Origin: an uncultured Clostridia bacterium
GTDB taxonomy: Bacteria; Bacillota; Clostridia; TANB77; CAG-508
Reading direction: 5' to 3'
NCBI GenBank assembly: GCA_948857205.1
Contig: CAQPRV010000035.1
Coordinates: 1-34,597 of the forward strand
Length of the DNA: 34,597 nt
Under the pieces are notes generated by a model, which did not search any database, was not told the origin of the DNA, and saw nothing but the letters and a program-made list of their open reading frames with translations. Positions 33,428 through 34,597 of the stretch are shown here, piece by piece. Each line of letters opens with the position of its first letter. Within the stretch, counting starts at the first letter, position 1. Position numbers and translations under genes: made by a program.

Positions 33428-34224
33428 ATTTGTGGTTCTCGATTTTTAAAGGTTGTATATTTTGTATAGCCTAATTTTTTTAGTAATTTTGAAATTTCTT
33501 CAAAATTAGAACATAAGTCACATGCTTGGTGTGCATCTGATCCTATTGTTAGAATTTCTCCTCCTAATTCTTTATATCTTGCTAAAATTTCTGTATTAGG
33601 ATGTGCTATGTTAAGTCCATATCTGTATCCTGATGTATTAATTTCAATTCCTTTATTTTTTGATATTATTGTTTTTAAAATGTTATCTAGTATATCTTGA
33701 TATTCTTCATATTTGATTTGTTTATTTGTATATCCACCATATCTTACTATGTAATCTATATGACCATATACATCAAATTCGTTATATATTTTTATATTTT
33801 CTAATACTTCTTTAAAGTATTTGTTGTAAGCTTCTTTTTGTGTAAGTCCTTCGAAGAAACTTGGATCTTTTGATATGTCTTTTTTACATGTGATGTGTGA
33901 TGAACCTATTATGAAGTCAAAGTTGTATTTAGATACCATTTCTTTTATTGTATTTGATATGTCTGGTTGTAAACCTATTTCTATTCCTAATTTTAGAGTT
34001 ATTTCGTTTTGATATTTTTTTTGAAGTTCATAAAAGTTTTGTACATAGTTTTCTACATCAATGGTTTTTAGTTTGCTATTTTTTACTCCTTCATATATGT
34101 CATAATGTTCTGTGAAACATAGTTCTTCTATATTGTTTTTTATTGCTGTTTGTATGTGTTCTTCCATTGTTGATATTCCATCATGTGAATGTGTACTATG
34201 TACATGGTAATCTGTTTTTATCAT
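33406..34224 (-). CDS. PHP-domain phosphatase, histidinol-phosphatase type
   Basis: A 272-residue PHP-fold phosphatase. Metal ligands are seen in DYHVHSTHSHDG near the start, FTEHYD, the GIEIGL strand, GSSHIT, DVYGHIDYIVRYG, and the final TIGSDAHQ. The order and length match the HisJ/HisK histidinol-phosphate phosphatase family, which finishes histidine synthesis, but no his gene is adjacent, so another phosphoester substrate is possible. AAAAGGAGGAAAATAT gives a good ribosome binding site before the ATG. Convergent with the exporter; the ends overlap by 9 nt. Confidence 0.9.
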   Translation of the reverse strand: MIKTDYHVHSTHSHDGISTMEEHIQTAIKNNIEELCFTEHYDIYEGVKNSKLKTIDVENYVQNFYELQKKYQNEITLKLGIEIGLQPDISNTIKEMVSKYNFDFIIGSSHITCKKDISKDPSFFEGLTQKEAYNKYFKEVLENIKIYNEFDVYGHIDYIVRYGGYTNKQIKYEEYQDILDNILKTIISKNKGIEINTSGYRYGLNIAHPNTEILARYKELGGEILTIGSDAHQACDLCSNFEEISKLLKKLGYTKYTTFKNREPQMRQLGLS

Positions 34225-34346
34225 ATATTTTCCTCCTTTTCTATTTATATGAATTTTATTATAAAGTTATTAATTTGGCAAGATATATAAAACAATTATC
34301 TTATAAATAAAATATATAAATTTATTTGATTTTATATTAAAAATAA

Positions 34347-34597
34347 ATATCAAAAATAAGTAGTAATGAAAAGTTAACAAAAATATCAGTTCTAACGAAT
34401 AAAAAATGGTTAGATAGTAAAGATTTAAAAGAATTCAAATGGGATGTACAAGAATATATTAAATATGGTCAAGAAAATGAAATAAATGAATTGTGGATGA
34501 AAGAATTGGAAAATGAGTATAAATATCGCCGAGGAGGCAAAACCCTTTGCAGCCTGTATGCAAAAAGTAATTGCGTTGGTTTTATGATTATTTTTGG
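34347..34597 (+). CDS. DUF3788-like protein, partial, start not found
   Basis: An open frame from the stop at 34344 to the window edge: KKWLDSKDLKEFKWDV, then ELWMKELENEYKYRRGGKTL and CSLYAKSNCVGFMIIFG. The Tyr-x-x-GGK-Leu-Cys and final hydrophobic strand pattern resembles DUF3788, a small family of unknown function. There is no ATG, GTG or TTG with a ribosome binding site before the conserved part (a nearby ATGAAAAGTTAA stops at once in another frame), so it may be truncated or frameshifted at its 5' end. The gene continues beyond the window. Its GC content rises toward the end. Confidence 0.45.
   Translation, partial: MSKISSNEKLTKISVLTNKKWLDSKDLKEFKWDVQEYIKYGQENEINELWMKELENEYKYRRGGKTLCSLYAKSNCVGFMIIF

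Overview
The window is about 34.6 kb of very AT-rich DNA with Clostridia-type gene content. It has a DAP-pathway pair (asd, dapA), the MEP isoprenoid gene dxr, pta followed by two tandem acetate kinases, the linked TIGR03915/TIGR03916 DNA-metabolism pair, a CwlJ/GerQ-like spore-germination pair, prepilin-like proteins and LiaF-like envelope proteins. An uncultured, probably spore-forming anaerobic Firmicute fits best; the species cannot be named from this.

Layout. 1-2.3 kb: two tandem small membrane proteins, an alpha/beta hydrolase, a 37-residue hydrophobic peptide gene with a possible antisense RNA, and an HD-domain protein. 2.5-4.5 kb: dapA and asd on the minus strand. 4.5-4.8 kb: mobile element, copy 1. 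4.9-8.7 kb: UMPH-1-like nucleotidase, LiaF-like and DUF4097 proteins, dxr. 8.7-10.8 kb: the DNA-metabolism pair behind a perfect sigma-A promoter that contains a LexA-like half-site pair. 11-13.5 kb: prepilin-like coiled-coil protein, an anchored coiled-coil protein and a YcxB-like membrane protein. 13.6-19 kb: a peptide-sensing/resistance type module (ABC ATPase, FtsX permease, response regulator, histidine kinase) with a small palindromic repeat in the middle. 19.2-21.8 kb: CwlJ and GerQ-like genes, a second copy of the small repeat, thioredoxin, RluA-type pseudouridine synthase and a small protein. 22-25.2 kb: element copy 2, HipA-like protein, prepilin-like protein, trmB, DUF4116 protein, HEPN-like protein. 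25.4-29.2 kb: pta, ackA, ackA. 29.2-33.4 kb: element copy 3, a 52-residue protein and a heterodimeric ABC exporter. 33.4-34.6 kb: PHP phosphatase and the start of a DUF3788-like reading frame.

Most unusual signals. (1) Four genes are interrupted by the same kind of +1 shift. In each, the zero-frame codon is CGG followed by AA, and skipping its C gives GGA (Gly) and restores the conserved protein. By hand scan, no other gene in the window has an in-frame CGG. This could be a +1 recoding rule for an unassigned CGG codon or a systematic sequence error; both are testable. (2) A roughly 250-bp element occurs three times, flanked by 11-12-bp direct repeats, with nested stems whose base pairs change together between copies. 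(3) A second repeat with perfect inverted ends also shows paired changes between copies. (4) A leader of about 50 nt carrying the ribosome binding site recurs in front of several unrelated genes. No rRNA, tRNA or CRISPR array was seen.
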